Source: Aeromicrobium erythreum (GTDB taxonomy: Bacteria > Actinomycetota > Actinomycetes > Propionibacteriales > Nocardioidaceae). From it: DNA of 64,000 nt. Below the pieces are notes generated by a model, which did no database searches, was not told where the DNA came from, and saw only the letters and a list, made by a program, of their open reading frames with translations. Positions 37,994 to 46,369 of the stretch are shown here, one piece after another. Location: the NCBI RefSeq assembly GCF_001509405.1, contig NZ_CP011502.1, positions 930,001-994,000 on the forward strand. Reading direction: 5' to 3'. A program made the translations under genes and the position numbers. Numbering within the stretch: position 1 is the first letter of the stretch; each line of letters begins with the position of its first letter.

Positions 37994-38041
37994 CCCGCCA
38001 GGGGGACGGGCCCGCACCGTTCGCGGCCCGCCAGGGGGACG
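37994..38041. repeat. Two 15-bp direct repeats in a divergent intergenic region
   Basis: cccgccagggggacg occurs at 37994-38008 and again at 38027-38041, 33 bp apart, about three DNA turns, between the promoters of the divergent genes at 37966 and 38138. The layout suits a regulator-binding pair. Confidence 0.5.
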
Positions 38042-38125
38042 AGCCCGTGCTGGTCGAGTACCCGGCTCGTGCGAGGTCATGCGTCGACGTGCCGCCGGCG
38101 GGTGCCGCCCGGCGCCCGGTCCGCC

Positions 38126-38131
38126 TACGAT
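38126..38131 (+). promoter_or_regulatory. -10 box for leaderless lipoprotein gene
   Basis: TACGAT followed by 6 nt and ATG 38138; no ribosome binding site. Confidence 0.5.
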
Positions 38132-38137
38132 CGACGC

Positions 38138-38674
38138 ATGTCCGTCCGTGCCTGCGCCAGCGTTGCCGCCGTGGCAGCTGCCACGGCGACGGCCGCGCTC
38201 GTCGCGGGATGTACCAGCCCCGAGCAGCCGGGCGGCGGCGAGTCGTTCTCCGCCGCGACGCTGCCGAGGCTGGAGGCCGCGCCGGCGTCACCCTCGCCGG
38301 CCCCTCGTCCGGACGTGCGGCGGACGATGTCGGCGGCGGCGACGCTCGCCACCTTCAAGGCGCCGCTGGACGCGTGCCGCGGCCCGGTGGCGATCGACGT
38401 GCAGGAGGAGGGCCGTCCGCTGCTGGTCTCGGAGCACGACTACTGCGGCGGGGCGGCCTGGATCCCGGAGCTCGACCGCGGTGACGTCGTCGAGCTGGAC
38501 GGCCCCGGTGTCGACGCCGGTCTCTACCGGGTCGACGTCGTCGACCGGCACCAGCGTCGCGACGTGTTCGTGCGCGACCTGCGCCCAAGTGCAGACGTCG
38601 TGCTGCAGACCTGCGTGTCGCAGACCCAGCTCGTGCTCGTGGCCCTGTCCAAGGTCCCCGACCGGGGCGTCTGA
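38138..38674 (+). CDS. Putative lipoprotein
   Basis: A 178-residue exported protein with a signal peptide and lipobox (ALVAGC near residue 25). The mature part holds two Cys-containing segments (LDACRGPVAIDVQEEGRPLL, SEHDYCGGAAWIPEL) and a later VVLQTCVSQTQLVLVAL, so one or two disulfides are possible. No family is recognised. It is the gene before the Tad locus but has its own leaderless promoter. Confidence 0.68.
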   Translation: MSVRACASVAAVAAATATAALVAGCTSPEQPGGGESFSAATLPRLEAAPASPSPAPRPDVRRTMSAAATLATFKAPLDACRGPVAIDVQEEGRPLLVSEHDYCGGAAWIPELDRGDVVELDGPGVDAGLYRVDVVDRHQRRDVFVRDLRPSADVVLQTCVSQTQLVLVALSKVPDRGV

Positions 38675-38749
38675 GAGCACTTTCTCGCGGGTTTGGTCAC
38701 CCTTGCCGGACTAGTTCGCCTACGGTGACGATGTCCGGAGGAGGGCACG

Positions 38750-38887
38750 ATGACCCATGACGAGCGCGGCGCGACCGCGGTGGAGTACGCGTTGCTGGCG
38801 GTGTTCATCGCCGCGGTGATCGCTGCGACCGTGGGCATCTTCGGCCAGGACGTGCTCGAGCTGTTCGAGCGCGTGCCCCCGTTCTGA
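38750..38887 (+). CDS. Flp-type prepilin 1
   Basis: A 45-residue pilin subunit. The leader is very short (MTHDERG), cleavage is expected after Gly in G/ATAVEYALLAVFIAAVI, with the family Glu at +5 and Tyr at +6, followed by a hydrophobic helix and an amphipathic tail. It is the major-pilin type assembled by Tad/type IVc machinery and pulled from the membrane. GGAGGAGGG lies upstream of ATG 38750. Too short for usual gene finders. It precedes a second pilin by 180 bp. Confidence 0.88.
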   Translation: MTHDERGATAVEYALLAVFIAAVIAATVGIFGQDVLELFERVPPF

Positions 38888-38921
38888 GACCTGCGCCACA
38901 CCATGCATGTGACGAACGCCA

Positions 38922-38937
38922 TAGTCCGACCGGACTA
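38922..38937. promoter_or_regulatory. Palindromic operator candidate before pilin 2
   Basis: TAGTCCGACCGGACTA has perfect 7-bp arms around AC. Half-sites CGGACTA (38707-38713, before pilin 1) and CGGACTT (38978-38984) recur nearby, and GACTTTCGGAC occurs at 38972-38982 and 39343-39353. Confidence 0.5.
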
Positions 38938-39068
38938 ACAAAAGATGGCCCGTAACTCGCATGACAAACAGGACTTTCGGACTTAACTTTTTTCTCAGGG
39001 AGCGTCACCAACAGGGGTGACGGAGCAATCGGGGAACCGGGGCTCGAAACATCTGAGGGAGTTATGTC

Positions 39069-39266
39069 ATGTACGCACTGTCGACCATCCTGGCCTACTT
39101 CGCGACCGCGCAGAACCGTCGCGACGAGAAGGGCGCGACCGCCGTCGAGTACGGCCTGCTCGTCGCCCTGATCGCCGCTGTGATCGTCACCATCGTCGTC
39201 ACGCTCGGCGGCCAGATCAACGCGGCCTTCACGAAGATCAGCGGCAACCTGCCCGCGCTGGGCTGA
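39069..39266 (+). CDS. Flp-type prepilin 2
   Basis: A 65-residue pilin. A 22-residue leader ending RRDEKG precedes the mature ATAVEYGLLVALIAAVIVTI with Glu at +5 and Tyr at +6. It differs from pilin 1 in leader length and tail (NAAFTKISGNLPALG). GAGGGAG stands before ATG 39069. A strong hairpin follows, which could let the pilin be made in excess over the machinery genes. Confidence 0.92.
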   Translation: MYALSTILAYFATAQNRRDEKGATAVEYGLLVALIAAVIVTIVVTLGGQINAAFTKISGNLPALG

Positions 39267-39278
39267 GTCCGGAAGACG

Positions 39279-39308
39279 CGGCGGCGCGAGCTCGGGCTCG
39301 CGCCGCCG
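39279..39308 (+). terminator. Hairpin after pilin 2
   Basis: cggcggcgcgagc (39279-39291) and gctcgcgccgccg (39296-39308) form a 13-bp stem with a 4-nt loop. No T-run. It probably attenuates transcription between the pilin and the assembly genes. Confidence 0.65.
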
Positions 39309-39322
39309 CCCCGGCACACCAC

Positions 39323-39358
39323 GGACGGTTCGAAAGATCTGAGACTTTCGGACCGTCC
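39323..39358 (+). terminator. Second hairpin before cpaB
   Basis: ggacggttcgaaag (39323-39336) pairs with ctttcggaccgtcc (39345-39358) with one G-T pair. It may be a further attenuator, or its right arm may be a copy of the GACTTTCGGAC element. Confidence 0.45.
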
Positions 39359-39526
39359 CCGCCGCCCACCGGAGAGGGAGCCCGGAGGGCGGCACATCAG
39401 GCAACAGGGTGAGGGACCGTCCCGCGACGGGGTGCAGCAGCATCTCGGGGCGTCCTGTCGTGATCCCCACCGCCCCCGCGTCCCGGGGTCATGGGACGCA
39501 CGCTTCACGGGAACAGGGAGATTGTC

Positions 39527-40201
39527 GTGAACAAGCAACGACTGGCCATCGGCGCTGCGGTGCTGCTGGCGGTGCTCGGCTTCGCCGCGCTCGTCGTCTA
39601 CGCGCAGGGCGCCGACGACCGCGCCTTCGAGGGCACCGAGCGCACCACGGTGCTGCGGGTCACCCGGGAGGTGGCGACCAAGACGCCGGCGAGCGAGCTC
39701 GCGAAGAGCGTCGAGACCGTCGACCTGCCGAAGGCGGCGGTGGTGCCTGGAGCACTCACCGACCTGTCGGACGTCGAGGGCGAGGTCACCCAGGGCGTGC
39801 TCGTGCCGGGCGACCAGCTCACGGCGGCCAAGTTCGCCTCGCCCGACGACGTCAAGGGCGAGACCTCGGTCCCGAAGGGCATGCAGGAGCTCGCCGTCCA
39901 GCTCGAGAGCCAGCGCATCGTCGGAGGTGCGCTGGCCCCGGGCGACCTCGTGGGCGTCATGGCCAGCTACGAGGGGCGCACCGCGGTAGCGGTCAACCGG
40001 GTCCGTGTGCTCGCGGTCGCTGCGGGCGTCGGCGACGCGCAGGTGGCCTCCAACGCCACCGTCACCGTCGCCGTCCGGACGCTCGACGCCGAGAAGATCG
40101 TCAACGCGATGGAGTTCGGCAAGGTCTGGCTGACGAAGCAGACCACCGACACCGACACCGGCGGAGGCCGGACGATCGACAGCCAGGTGGTGGCGCCATG
40201 A
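39527..40201 (+). CDS. cpaB: Flp pilus assembly protein CpaB (SAF domain)
   Basis: A 224-residue protein with an N-terminal membrane anchor (LAIGAAVLLAVLGFAALVVYA), then an SAF/CpaB domain: KTPASELAKSVETVDLPKAA, LVPGDQLTAAKFASP and APGDLVGVMASYEG. CpaB (RcpC) is an envelope component of the Tad pilus. GTG 39527 follows CAGGGAG. Its stop overlaps cpaE (ATGA). Confidence 0.86.
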   Translation: MNKQRLAIGAAVLLAVLGFAALVVYAQGADDRAFEGTERTTVLRVTREVATKTPASELAKSVETVDLPKAAVVPGALTDLSDVEGEVTQGVLVPGDQLTAAKFASPDDVKGETSVPKGMQELAVQLESQRIVGGALAPGDLVGVMASYEGRTAVAVNRVRVLAVAAGVGDAQVASNATVTVAVRTLDAEKIVNAMEFGKVWLTKQTTDTDTGGGRTIDSQVVAP

Positions 40202-41394
40202 GCCTCGTGCTGATCGTCGGCGGCGACGACGAGCTCGCCGGTCGGGTCGAGGGCACCATCGGCCACCAGTGCGTGGCGCTCGGGGCGGACGCCATGCAGG
40301 GCGACTCCTCCAGCTTCCTGCGCGGGCTCGACCCGACGGTGATCCCGGACGCCATGATCCTCACCGCCGCGGTGCCCCTGCAGGCCTCCATGGCCCTGGC
40401 GCGCGAGGTGGCCGCCGTGCGACCCGACGTCGACCTCGTGCTCGTCGCGGCGACCGAGAAGGAGGTCATGCTCGAGGCGATGCGCTCCGGCATCCGCGAC
40501 GTCGCGCCGAGCATCGACGACCCCAACCTGCTCGCAGGTCTGCGAGCACGGCTCGACGCTCGCACGCCGGCCACGACGAGCGACCCGCTCAAGCTCGCCA
40601 GGCCCGCGGCGCCGGTCGACTTCCGCTCGCGCACGCTCACCGTGCTCTCGCCGAAGGGCGGGGTCGGCAAGACCAGCATCGCCACCAACCTGGCGGTCGC
40701 GCTGGCGCAGCAGTCGCCGATGGAGGTCGTGCTGGTCGATCTCGACCTGCAGTTCGGTGACGTGTCGACGGTGCTCGACCTGCGCCCGAGCCACACCCTC
40801 GAGGACGCGTTCGGCCCGGGTGCGCGCGACAACCTGCTGCTCAAGACGTACCTGACGGTGCACACCGCCGGGTTCTTCGTGCTGTGCGGTGCGGAGTCGC
40901 CTGCCGCAAACGACCACGTGACCGCCGAGCAGGTCACCGCGCTCGTGCGCCAGCTGCAGGAGCAGTTCCGCTACGTGGTCGTCGACACCGCCGCAGGGCT
41001 CGACGAGGCGACGCTCGGGGCGCTCGAGGCGAGTGACGACGCGGTGCTCGTGAGCACGATGGACATCGCCTGCCTGCGCAGCGTGCGCAAGGAGGTCGAG
41101 CTGCTGAGCGAGCTGGCGATCCTGCCGGCGTCGCGTCACGTGGTGCTGAACTTCGCGGACAAGCAGTCCGGGCTCAAGGTCAAGGACGTCGAGGCCATGC
41201 TCGGCCTCCCGGTCGACGTCGTCATGCCGCGCGCGAAGGAGGTGCCGGTCGCGTCCAACAAGGGCGTCCCGCTGGTCGTCAGCAGCCGGTCGAACCCGTT
41301 CGTGAAGTCGGTGAAGGCCCTGGCCAAGAAGGTCTACGACCGGGCCCGGGCCGCCGAGGCCAAGCCGGGCCACAAGCGGCTGGAGGTGGCCTGA
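40198..41394 (+). CDS. cpaE: Pilus assembly ATPase CpaE/TadZ
   Basis: A 398-residue protein: an N-terminal receiver-like domain lacking a clear phospho-acceptor (LVLIVGGDDELAGRV) and a C-terminal ParA/MinD-type ATPase with the deviant Walker A SPKGGVGKTSIATNLAVAL, LVDLDLQFGD (Walker A') and VVVDTAAGLDEATL. TadZ proteins place the pilus machine at its site in the cell. Overlaps cpaB by 4 nt; cpaF follows after 1 nt. Confidence 0.92.
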   Translation: MSLVLIVGGDDELAGRVEGTIGHQCVALGADAMQGDSSSFLRGLDPTVIPDAMILTAAVPLQASMALAREVAAVRPDVDLVLVAATEKEVMLEAMRSGIRDVAPSIDDPNLLAGLRARLDARTPATTSDPLKLARPAAPVDFRSRTLTVLSPKGGVGKTSIATNLAVALAQQSPMEVVLVDLDLQFGDVSTVLDLRPSHTLEDAFGPGARDNLLLKTYLTVHTAGFFVLCGAESPAANDHVTAEQVTALVRQLQEQFRYVVVDTAAGLDEATLGALEASDDAVLVSTMDIACLRSVRKEVELLSELAILPASRHVVLNFADKQSGLKVKDVEAMLGLPVDVVMPRAKEVPVASNKGVPLVVSSRSNPFVKSVKALAKKVYDRARAAEAKPGHKRLEVA

Positions 41395-41395
41395 C

Positions 41396-42784
41396 ATGCG
41401 GTTGAGCGACCGACTTGCCAGTGCGCGCGAGGCCAGCACGTTCACCAGCGCCGTCGTCGAGACCGAGGAGCTGGAGGACGTCGACGGCTCGGGCGCGTTG
41501 GGCGATGCCTACGCGTCGATGAAGGCGCGTGCGTCCGACGCCCTCATGGGGCGCATCGGCGCACGCATCAACGACCCGAGCCTCACCGAGGACCAGCTGC
41601 ACGCTTTCGTGCGCGAGGAGCTGACGTCGGTGATCGAGGGCGACCAGCAGCTGCTGCTCACGTCCGACGAGCGCCGTCGACTCGTGCGCGACGTCGAGGA
41701 CGACGCTCTGGGGCTGGGCCCGCTGGAGCGGATGCTCGAGGACGAGAGCATCACCGAGATCATGGTGAACCGCTTCGACCAGGTGTACGTGGAGCGGCGC
41801 GGTCGACTCACCCAAGTGACGGCGCGCTTCGCTTCCGAGGACCACCTGCGTCGCGTCATCGAGCGCATCGTCAGCAAGGTCGGCCGTCGCATCGACGAGT
41901 CGTCGCCGCTCGTGGACGCCCGGCTCGCCGACGGCTCCCGCGTGAACGCCGTGATCCCGCCGCTGGCGGTCGACGGCTCGTCGCTCACCATCCGCAAGTT
42001 CAGCAAGGACCCGTTCACGGTCACCGACCTCATCGGCTTCGGCAGCATGACCGAGCAGATGGCCCACCTCCTGCAGGCCTGCGTGCAGGCGAAGCTGAAC
42101 ATCCTGGTCAGCGGCGGTACCGGTACCGGAAAGACGACGCTGCTCAACGTGCTGAGCCGCTTCATCCCGGCCGGCGAGCGGATCGTCACCATCGAGGACG
42201 CCGTCGAGCTCAACCTGCAGCAGCCGCACGTGGTGCGCATGGAGGCCCGGCCGGCGAACATCGAGGGCCAGGGCGAGGTGACCATCCGCGACCTCGTGCG
42301 CAACTCGCTGCGCATGCGGCCCGACCGCATCGTGGTCGGCGAGTGTCGTGGCGGTGAGGCCCTCGACATGCTGCAGGCCATGAACACGGGCCACGACGGC
42401 TCGCTGTCGACCCTGCACGCCAACTCCCCGCGCGACGCGATGTCACGTCTGGAGACGCTCGTGCTGATGGCCGGCATGGACCTGCCGCTGCGTGCCATCC
42501 GCGAGCAGGCGGCCAGCGCGGTCGACCTGATCGTGCAGATCCAGCGGCTCCGCGACGGGTCGCGCCGTGTCGTGAACGTGACCGAGGTGATGGGCCTGGA
42601 GGGCGACACGGTCGTGCTGCAGGACATCTTCACCTTCGACTTCGCCGCCGGCGTGGACGAGCACGGACGGTTCCGCGGCAACGCGGTGCCGACCGGCATC
42701 CGGCCGCGGTTCAGCGAGCGGTTCGCCGACCACGGCATCGCGTTCGACCTGGACAACCTGGTGCGCCAGGGACGGGTGGGGTGA
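41396..42784 (+). CDS. cpaF: Type II/IV secretion ATPase CpaF/TadA
   Basis: A 462-residue hexameric ATPase. Walker A is LVSGGTGTGKTTLLNVL near residue 240; the Asp box FIPAGERIVTIEDAVEL, Walker B-like RPDRIVVGECRGGEALDMLQ and His box NTGHDGSLSTLHANSP are intact. It powers Flp pilus extension and retraction. Its stop overlaps the tadB start (GTGA). Confidence 0.95.
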   Translation: MRLSDRLASAREASTFTSAVVETEELEDVDGSGALGDAYASMKARASDALMGRIGARINDPSLTEDQLHAFVREELTSVIEGDQQLLLTSDERRRLVRDVEDDALGLGPLERMLEDESITEIMVNRFDQVYVERRGRLTQVTARFASEDHLRRVIERIVSKVGRRIDESSPLVDARLADGSRVNAVIPPLAVDGSSLTIRKFSKDPFTVTDLIGFGSMTEQMAHLLQACVQAKLNILVSGGTGTGKTTLLNVLSRFIPAGERIVTIEDAVELNLQQPHVVRMEARPANIEGQGEVTIRDLVRNSLRMRPDRIVVGECRGGEALDMLQAMNTGHDGSLSTLHANSPRDAMSRLETLVLMAGMDLPLRAIREQAASAVDLIVQIQRLRDGSRRVVNVTEVMGLEGDTVVLQDIFTFDFAAGVDEHGRFRGNAVPTGIRPRFSERFADHGIAFDLDNLVRQGRVG

Positions 42785-43725
42785 GCGCGATGCTGGTGAT
42801 CGGTGCGGTGCTGGTGATCGGGTCGCTCGTGTGCGCCTACCTCGCGGTCGTCGGAGTGCCGGAGACGCGCGGGACGCGTGGGCGGGTGGCCGCCTATGCG
42901 GTGGTGGAGCAGAAGCCGCTGTTGCGCCGGGCCAACGATGGGGCCGTCGAGGCCGTCGAGAAGCTGCTGAGCCGACGCGGCTGGCGGCCGTTCTCGGCCG
43001 AGGAGCTCGAACTCGCCGGTGTGCGCCGCTCGGTCGCCTCGCTGGTCGTGACCGTGCTCGTGCTGGGAGGGGCCACCTTCTTCGGGCTCGTGATCCTGCA
43101 GCTGCCGGTCGTCGCGGCCTTCCTGCTGTCGCTGCTGGTCCCGGTCGCGGCCAAGGTCGGCGTCCGCGTCAAGGTCGCGCGGCGGCGCAAGCGGTTCGCC
43201 AGCCAGCTGGCGCCGCTGCTGCAGATGATGGCGTCGTCGCTGCGCGCGGGCCAGAGCCTGCCGCGTGCGATGGACGCGGCCTCCCACGACGCAGAGGCGC
43301 CGATGTCGGAGGAGCTGTCGCGGGTCGTCAACGAGTACCGCATCGGGCGCGACCTGGTGGACGCGATGGAGGACGTGGCCGACCGCATGCAGTCCGAGGA
43401 CTTCCGGTGGATCGCGCAGGCCATCGAGTCCCAGCGCGAGACCGGCGGCAACCTCAACGAGATCCTCGACCAAGTGGCCGAGACCATCCGCGAGCGGCAC
43501 CACGTGCGTGAGCAGGTGATGGCGCTGTCGGCCGAGGGCCGGCTCTCCGCCTACATCCTCATGGGGCTCCCCGTGGGTGTCGGGATCTACTACTCGATGG
43601 TCGCGTCGACCCAGATGGGCGTCTTCGTGGACGTGTTCATCGGCAAGGTGATCATGGTGGTGTGCGGGCTGATGTACGTGCTCGGTGGGTTCTGGATGCG
43701 TTCCATCGTCCGGATCGAGTTCTGA
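42781..43725 (+). CDS. tadB: Tad platform protein TadB
   Basis: A 314-residue inner membrane protein of the GspF/T2SF type. Membrane segments occur at the N-terminus, around 88-125 and at about 250-310; the cytosolic T2SF domain includes QLAPLLQMMASSLRAGQSLP and EDFRWIAQAIESQRETGGNL. It forms the membrane platform with TadC. GTG 42781 overlaps the cpaF stop. Confidence 0.92.
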   Translation: MSAMLVIGAVLVIGSLVCAYLAVVGVPETRGTRGRVAAYAVVEQKPLLRRANDGAVEAVEKLLSRRGWRPFSAEELELAGVRRSVASLVVTVLVLGGATFFGLVILQLPVVAAFLLSLLVPVAAKVGVRVKVARRRKRFASQLAPLLQMMASSLRAGQSLPRAMDAASHDAEAPMSEELSRVVNEYRIGRDLVDAMEDVADRMQSEDFRWIAQAIESQRETGGNLNEILDQVAETIRERHHVREQVMALSAEGRLSAYILMGLPVGVGIYYSMVASTQMGVFVDVFIGKVIMVVCGLMYVLGGFWMRSIVRIEF

Positions 43726-43726
43726 C

Positions 43727-44605
43727 ATGGTGATGCTCGCAGCCTTCCTGCTCGTCTGCTCCCTCCTGCTCCTCCTCATGGGCACCGGAGCCGTCGCCAC
43801 GCCTGGCGGGGGCGGGGTGCGCAAGCGCGCCCGCAGCCTGTCGGCGGCGGCCGAGGCGGCTTCCGACACCGGCGTGGTGAAGGTCGACCGCACCCGTGCG
43901 GACCTCTGGGAGCGGTTCACGCCCAGCTCGACCCTGCGCCGTCTCGAGCGGAACCTGGTGCTGGCGGGTCACCCCGAGGGGTGGACGCGCGAACGCGTGG
44001 TGCTGATGAAGCCGGCGACCGCGGTCCTCGGCCTGCTCTTCGGCGCGCTGCTCGTGAGCAAGACCAGCAACCCGCTCATGCCGCTCGTCGCCCTCGGCAT
44101 CATCGGCTTCTGCTACATGGTCCCGGACCTGCTGGTCTACAACCAGGCCACCAAACGACAGGCCGAGATCCAGAAGCGGCTGCCGGACATGCTCGACCAG
44201 ATCGTCATCTCGCTCGAGGCAGGCGTCGGGTTCGAGGCGGCGCTGTCGAAGGCGGCGGAGCGGGGGACCGGCCCGCTCGCCGAGGAGGCGTCGCGGCTCA
44301 TGCAGGACATGAGCCTGGGCATGGCGCGAAGGGAGGCCTACCTGGCCCTCGCCGAGCGCACGTCGGTCGACGAGCTCAGGACGTTCTGCAAGGCCGTCGT
44401 GCAGGCCGAGGAGTTCGGCGTCTCCGTGGCGTCCGTCGTCCGCAGCCAGGCGCAGGAGATGCGGCTCAGCCGCCGCCGTCGGGCGGAGGCCAGGGCTCAG
44501 CAGGTGCCGGTGAAGATCCTCATTCCCCTGATGACCTGCATCCTGCCCGTGCTGTTCGCGATCGTCATGGGTCCTGCCATCGTCTACGCCTACGCCATCA
44601 ACTGA
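43727..44605 (+). CDS. tadC: Tad platform protein TadC
   Basis: A 292-residue T2SF-domain membrane protein, partner of TadB. Seen: KRLPDMLDQIVISLEAGVGF, the FCKAVVQAEEFGVSVASVVR region and a C-terminal helix pair VKILIPLMTCILPVLFAIVM. ATG 43727 (MVMLAAFLL) lies 1 nt after the tadB stop. No secretin, TadE/F or prepilin peptidase gene follows, so those must be elsewhere; a secretin is not expected in a single-membrane cell. Confidence 0.92.
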   Translation: MVMLAAFLLVCSLLLLLMGTGAVATPGGGGVRKRARSLSAAAEAASDTGVVKVDRTRADLWERFTPSSTLRRLERNLVLAGHPEGWTRERVVLMKPATAVLGLLFGALLVSKTSNPLMPLVALGIIGFCYMVPDLLVYNQATKRQAEIQKRLPDMLDQIVISLEAGVGFEAALSKAAERGTGPLAEEASRLMQDMSLGMARREAYLALAERTSVDELRTFCKAVVQAEEFGVSVASVVRSQAQEMRLSRRRRAEARAQQVPVKILIPLMTCILPVLFAIVMGPAIVYAYAIN

Positions 44606-44707
44606 CGCCGCACCCGACCACAACCGAAGACACCGGCTCGTCCGGTCCCCAGGCACCCCGGACCGCGGTTTCCCTGTTGCCCCGGTCCGGGGCCCTCAGC
44701 GGGCCGT

Positions 44708-44727
44708 CCCCGATCTCCCAATCGGGG
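44708..44727 (+). terminator. Hairpin after the Tad operon
   Basis: ccccgat (44708-44714) pairs with atcgggg (44721-44727) across a 6-nt loop, between tadC and the alk operators. A plausible but short terminator. Confidence 0.4.
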
Positions 44728-44760
44728 GCGGCTCGCCCCTGTGTCGACGTGACACCGCTC

Positions 44761-44820
44761 ACTTGACACTCCTCGAGGGGTTGTCAAGTCACTTGACAGT
44801 CGGTACCGTCCTGTCAAGTG
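44761..44820. promoter_or_regulatory. Two palindromic operators before alkB
   Basis: ACTTGACA-N13-TGTCAAGT occurs twice: 44761-44768 with 44782-44789, and 44791-44798 with 44812-44819. The second is extended to CACTTGACAG/CTGTCAAGTG and has a CGGTACCG centre. The two copies are 30 bp apart, and both contain TTGACA, the -35 consensus, so a bound repressor would block the promoter. The TetR gene at the end of the operon is the likely ligand. Confidence 0.8.
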
Positions 44821-44867
44821 ATCCACGCCGCACCCCGCCGCAGCGTGACCGGCACCAGGAGGTACCC

Positions 44868-46115
44868 ATGACGCTCTCGACCACGGTCGACGGACGCACC
44901 GTCGAGTGGACCGACAAGAAGCGCTACCTGTGGCTCATCGGGGCGATCGTCCCCCTGATCCCGCTCGTCATCTGGGGCGCCGTCGCCGCCACCGGCTGGC
45001 ACGTGTGGTGGTACTTCGGACCGTTCTTCCTGTTCGTCGTGGTCCCGCTGGTCGACCTCGTCGCCGGGCTCGACCCGAACAACCCGCCGGACGAGCTCAT
45101 CGAGTCCCTCGAGGAGGACCGCTACTACCGCTGGGTCACGTACGCGTTCATCCCGCTGCAGCTCGCCGGCTTCCTGTGGGGCTGCTTCCTGCTCGGCGAC
45201 GGCACGATCTTCGGCTGGGACCCGTTCTCGGCCAGCGTGCTTCCCGGGATCACCGACCCGCTCACCTGGTACGACAAGCTCGGCCTCGCCACCGGCATGG
45301 GCATGGTCGCCGGCATCGGCATCAACACCGCGCACGAGCTCGGCCACAAGAAGGAGGAGCACGAGCGCTGGTTCGCCCGCGTCGCCCTGGCCCAGACCTT
45401 CTACGGCCACTTCTACATCGAGCACAACCGCGGCCACCACGTCCGTGTCGCCACGCCCGAGGACCCCGCGAGCAGCCGGCTCGGCGAGAACGTCTGGGAG
45501 TTCATGCCGCGCACCGTCGTCGGCAGCCTGCGCAGCGCGTGGGAGCTGGAGAAGAAGCGCTTCGGACGCCTCGGCAAGAGCCCGCTCAGTCTCAAGAACG
45601 ACCTCGTCAACGCCTGGATGTTCAGCGTGCTGCTCTGGGGCTTCGCCCTCGCCGCCTTCGGCTGGCAGCTGCTGCCCTACCTGCTCGTGCAGGCCGTGCT
45701 CGGCATCTGGCTGCTCGAGTCGGTCAACTTCCTCGAGCACTACGGCATGAAGCGCCAGAAGCTCGAGTCGGGCCGGTACGAGCGCGTCAACCCCTCGCAC
45801 AGCTGGAACAGCAACAACATCGGCACCAACGTGCTGCTCTACCACCTGCAGCGCCACAGCGACCACCACGCGAACCCGACGCGTCGCTACCAGGCCCTGC
45901 GCGACTTCAAGGAGGCGCCGGTGCTGCCCACCGGCTACGCCGGCATGATCGTCGCCACCTGGATTCCCGCGGTCTGGCGCAAGGTCATGGACGAGCGGGT
46001 GTTGGCGCACTACGACGGCGACGTCGAGCGTGCCAACCTGCACCCGCGGATGGCCGAGACCTACCGCGCCCGCTACGGCGACCGTCGCCGCGGCACGCAC
46101 GAGGCGGTGGCCTGA
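44868..46115 (+). CDS. alkB: Alkane 1-monooxygenase
   Basis: A 415-residue integral membrane di-iron hydroxylase. All four His motifs are present: HELGHK, EHNRGHHVRV, NFLEHYG and LQRHSDHHANP, within six membrane segments. It oxidises the terminal carbon of medium-chain n-alkanes to 1-alkanols with O2 and electrons from rubredoxin. AGGAGG stands before ATG 44868. The downstream rubredoxin begins inside the stop (TGATG), a 1-nt overlap; unlike some actinobacterial AlkBs it is not fused to rubredoxin. First gene of alkB-rubA1-rubA2-rubB-tetR. Confidence 0.97.
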   Translation: MTLSTTVDGRTVEWTDKKRYLWLIGAIVPLIPLVIWGAVAATGWHVWWYFGPFFLFVVVPLVDLVAGLDPNNPPDELIESLEEDRYYRWVTYAFIPLQLAGFLWGCFLLGDGTIFGWDPFSASVLPGITDPLTWYDKLGLATGMGMVAGIGINTAHELGHKKEEHERWFARVALAQTFYGHFYIEHNRGHHVRVATPEDPASSRLGENVWEFMPRTVVGSLRSAWELEKKRFGRLGKSPLSLKNDLVNAWMFSVLLWGFALAAFGWQLLPYLLVQAVLGIWLLESVNFLEHYGMKRQKLESGRYERVNPSHSWNSNNIGTNVLLYHLQRHSDHHANPTRRYQALRDFKEAPVLPTGYAGMIVATWIPAVWRKVMDERVLAHYDGDVERANLHPRMAETYRARYGDRRRGTHEAVA

Positions 46116-46369
46116 TGGCGCGGTTCATCTGCCCCAACTGCGAGTACGTCTACGACGAGGCCGTCGGCGACCCGCGCGAGGGCTGGCCCGCCGGCACGGC
46201 GTTCTCCGACGTCGACCCCGACTGGACCTGCCCCGACTGCGGCGTGCGTGAGCAGGTCGACTTCGTGCCGGAGGCGGAGTTCACGCACAACGACCAGGAT
46301 GGCGACATCATCAGTGCCGAGACCCGGGCCGCCCAGGCCCGGCAGGCGGAGCAGGGAGCGCAGCAGTGA
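46115..46369 (+). CDS. rubA1: Rubredoxin, AlkG1-like
   Basis: An 84-residue one-iron protein with CPNCEYVY and [12 protein letters not shown], the two Cys pairs that bind iron. Compared with the next rubredoxin it has one extra residue after the second pair (GVREQVDF against GAAKADF), the feature described for AlkG1-type rubredoxins, which generally do not support AlkB. A 30-residue charged tail ([20 protein letters not shown]) follows the domain. Overlaps both neighbours. Confidence 0.93.
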   Translation: MARFICPNCEYVYDEAVGDPREGWPAGTAFSDVDPDWTCPDCGVREQVDFVPEAEFTHNDQDGDIISAETRAAQARQAEQGAQQ

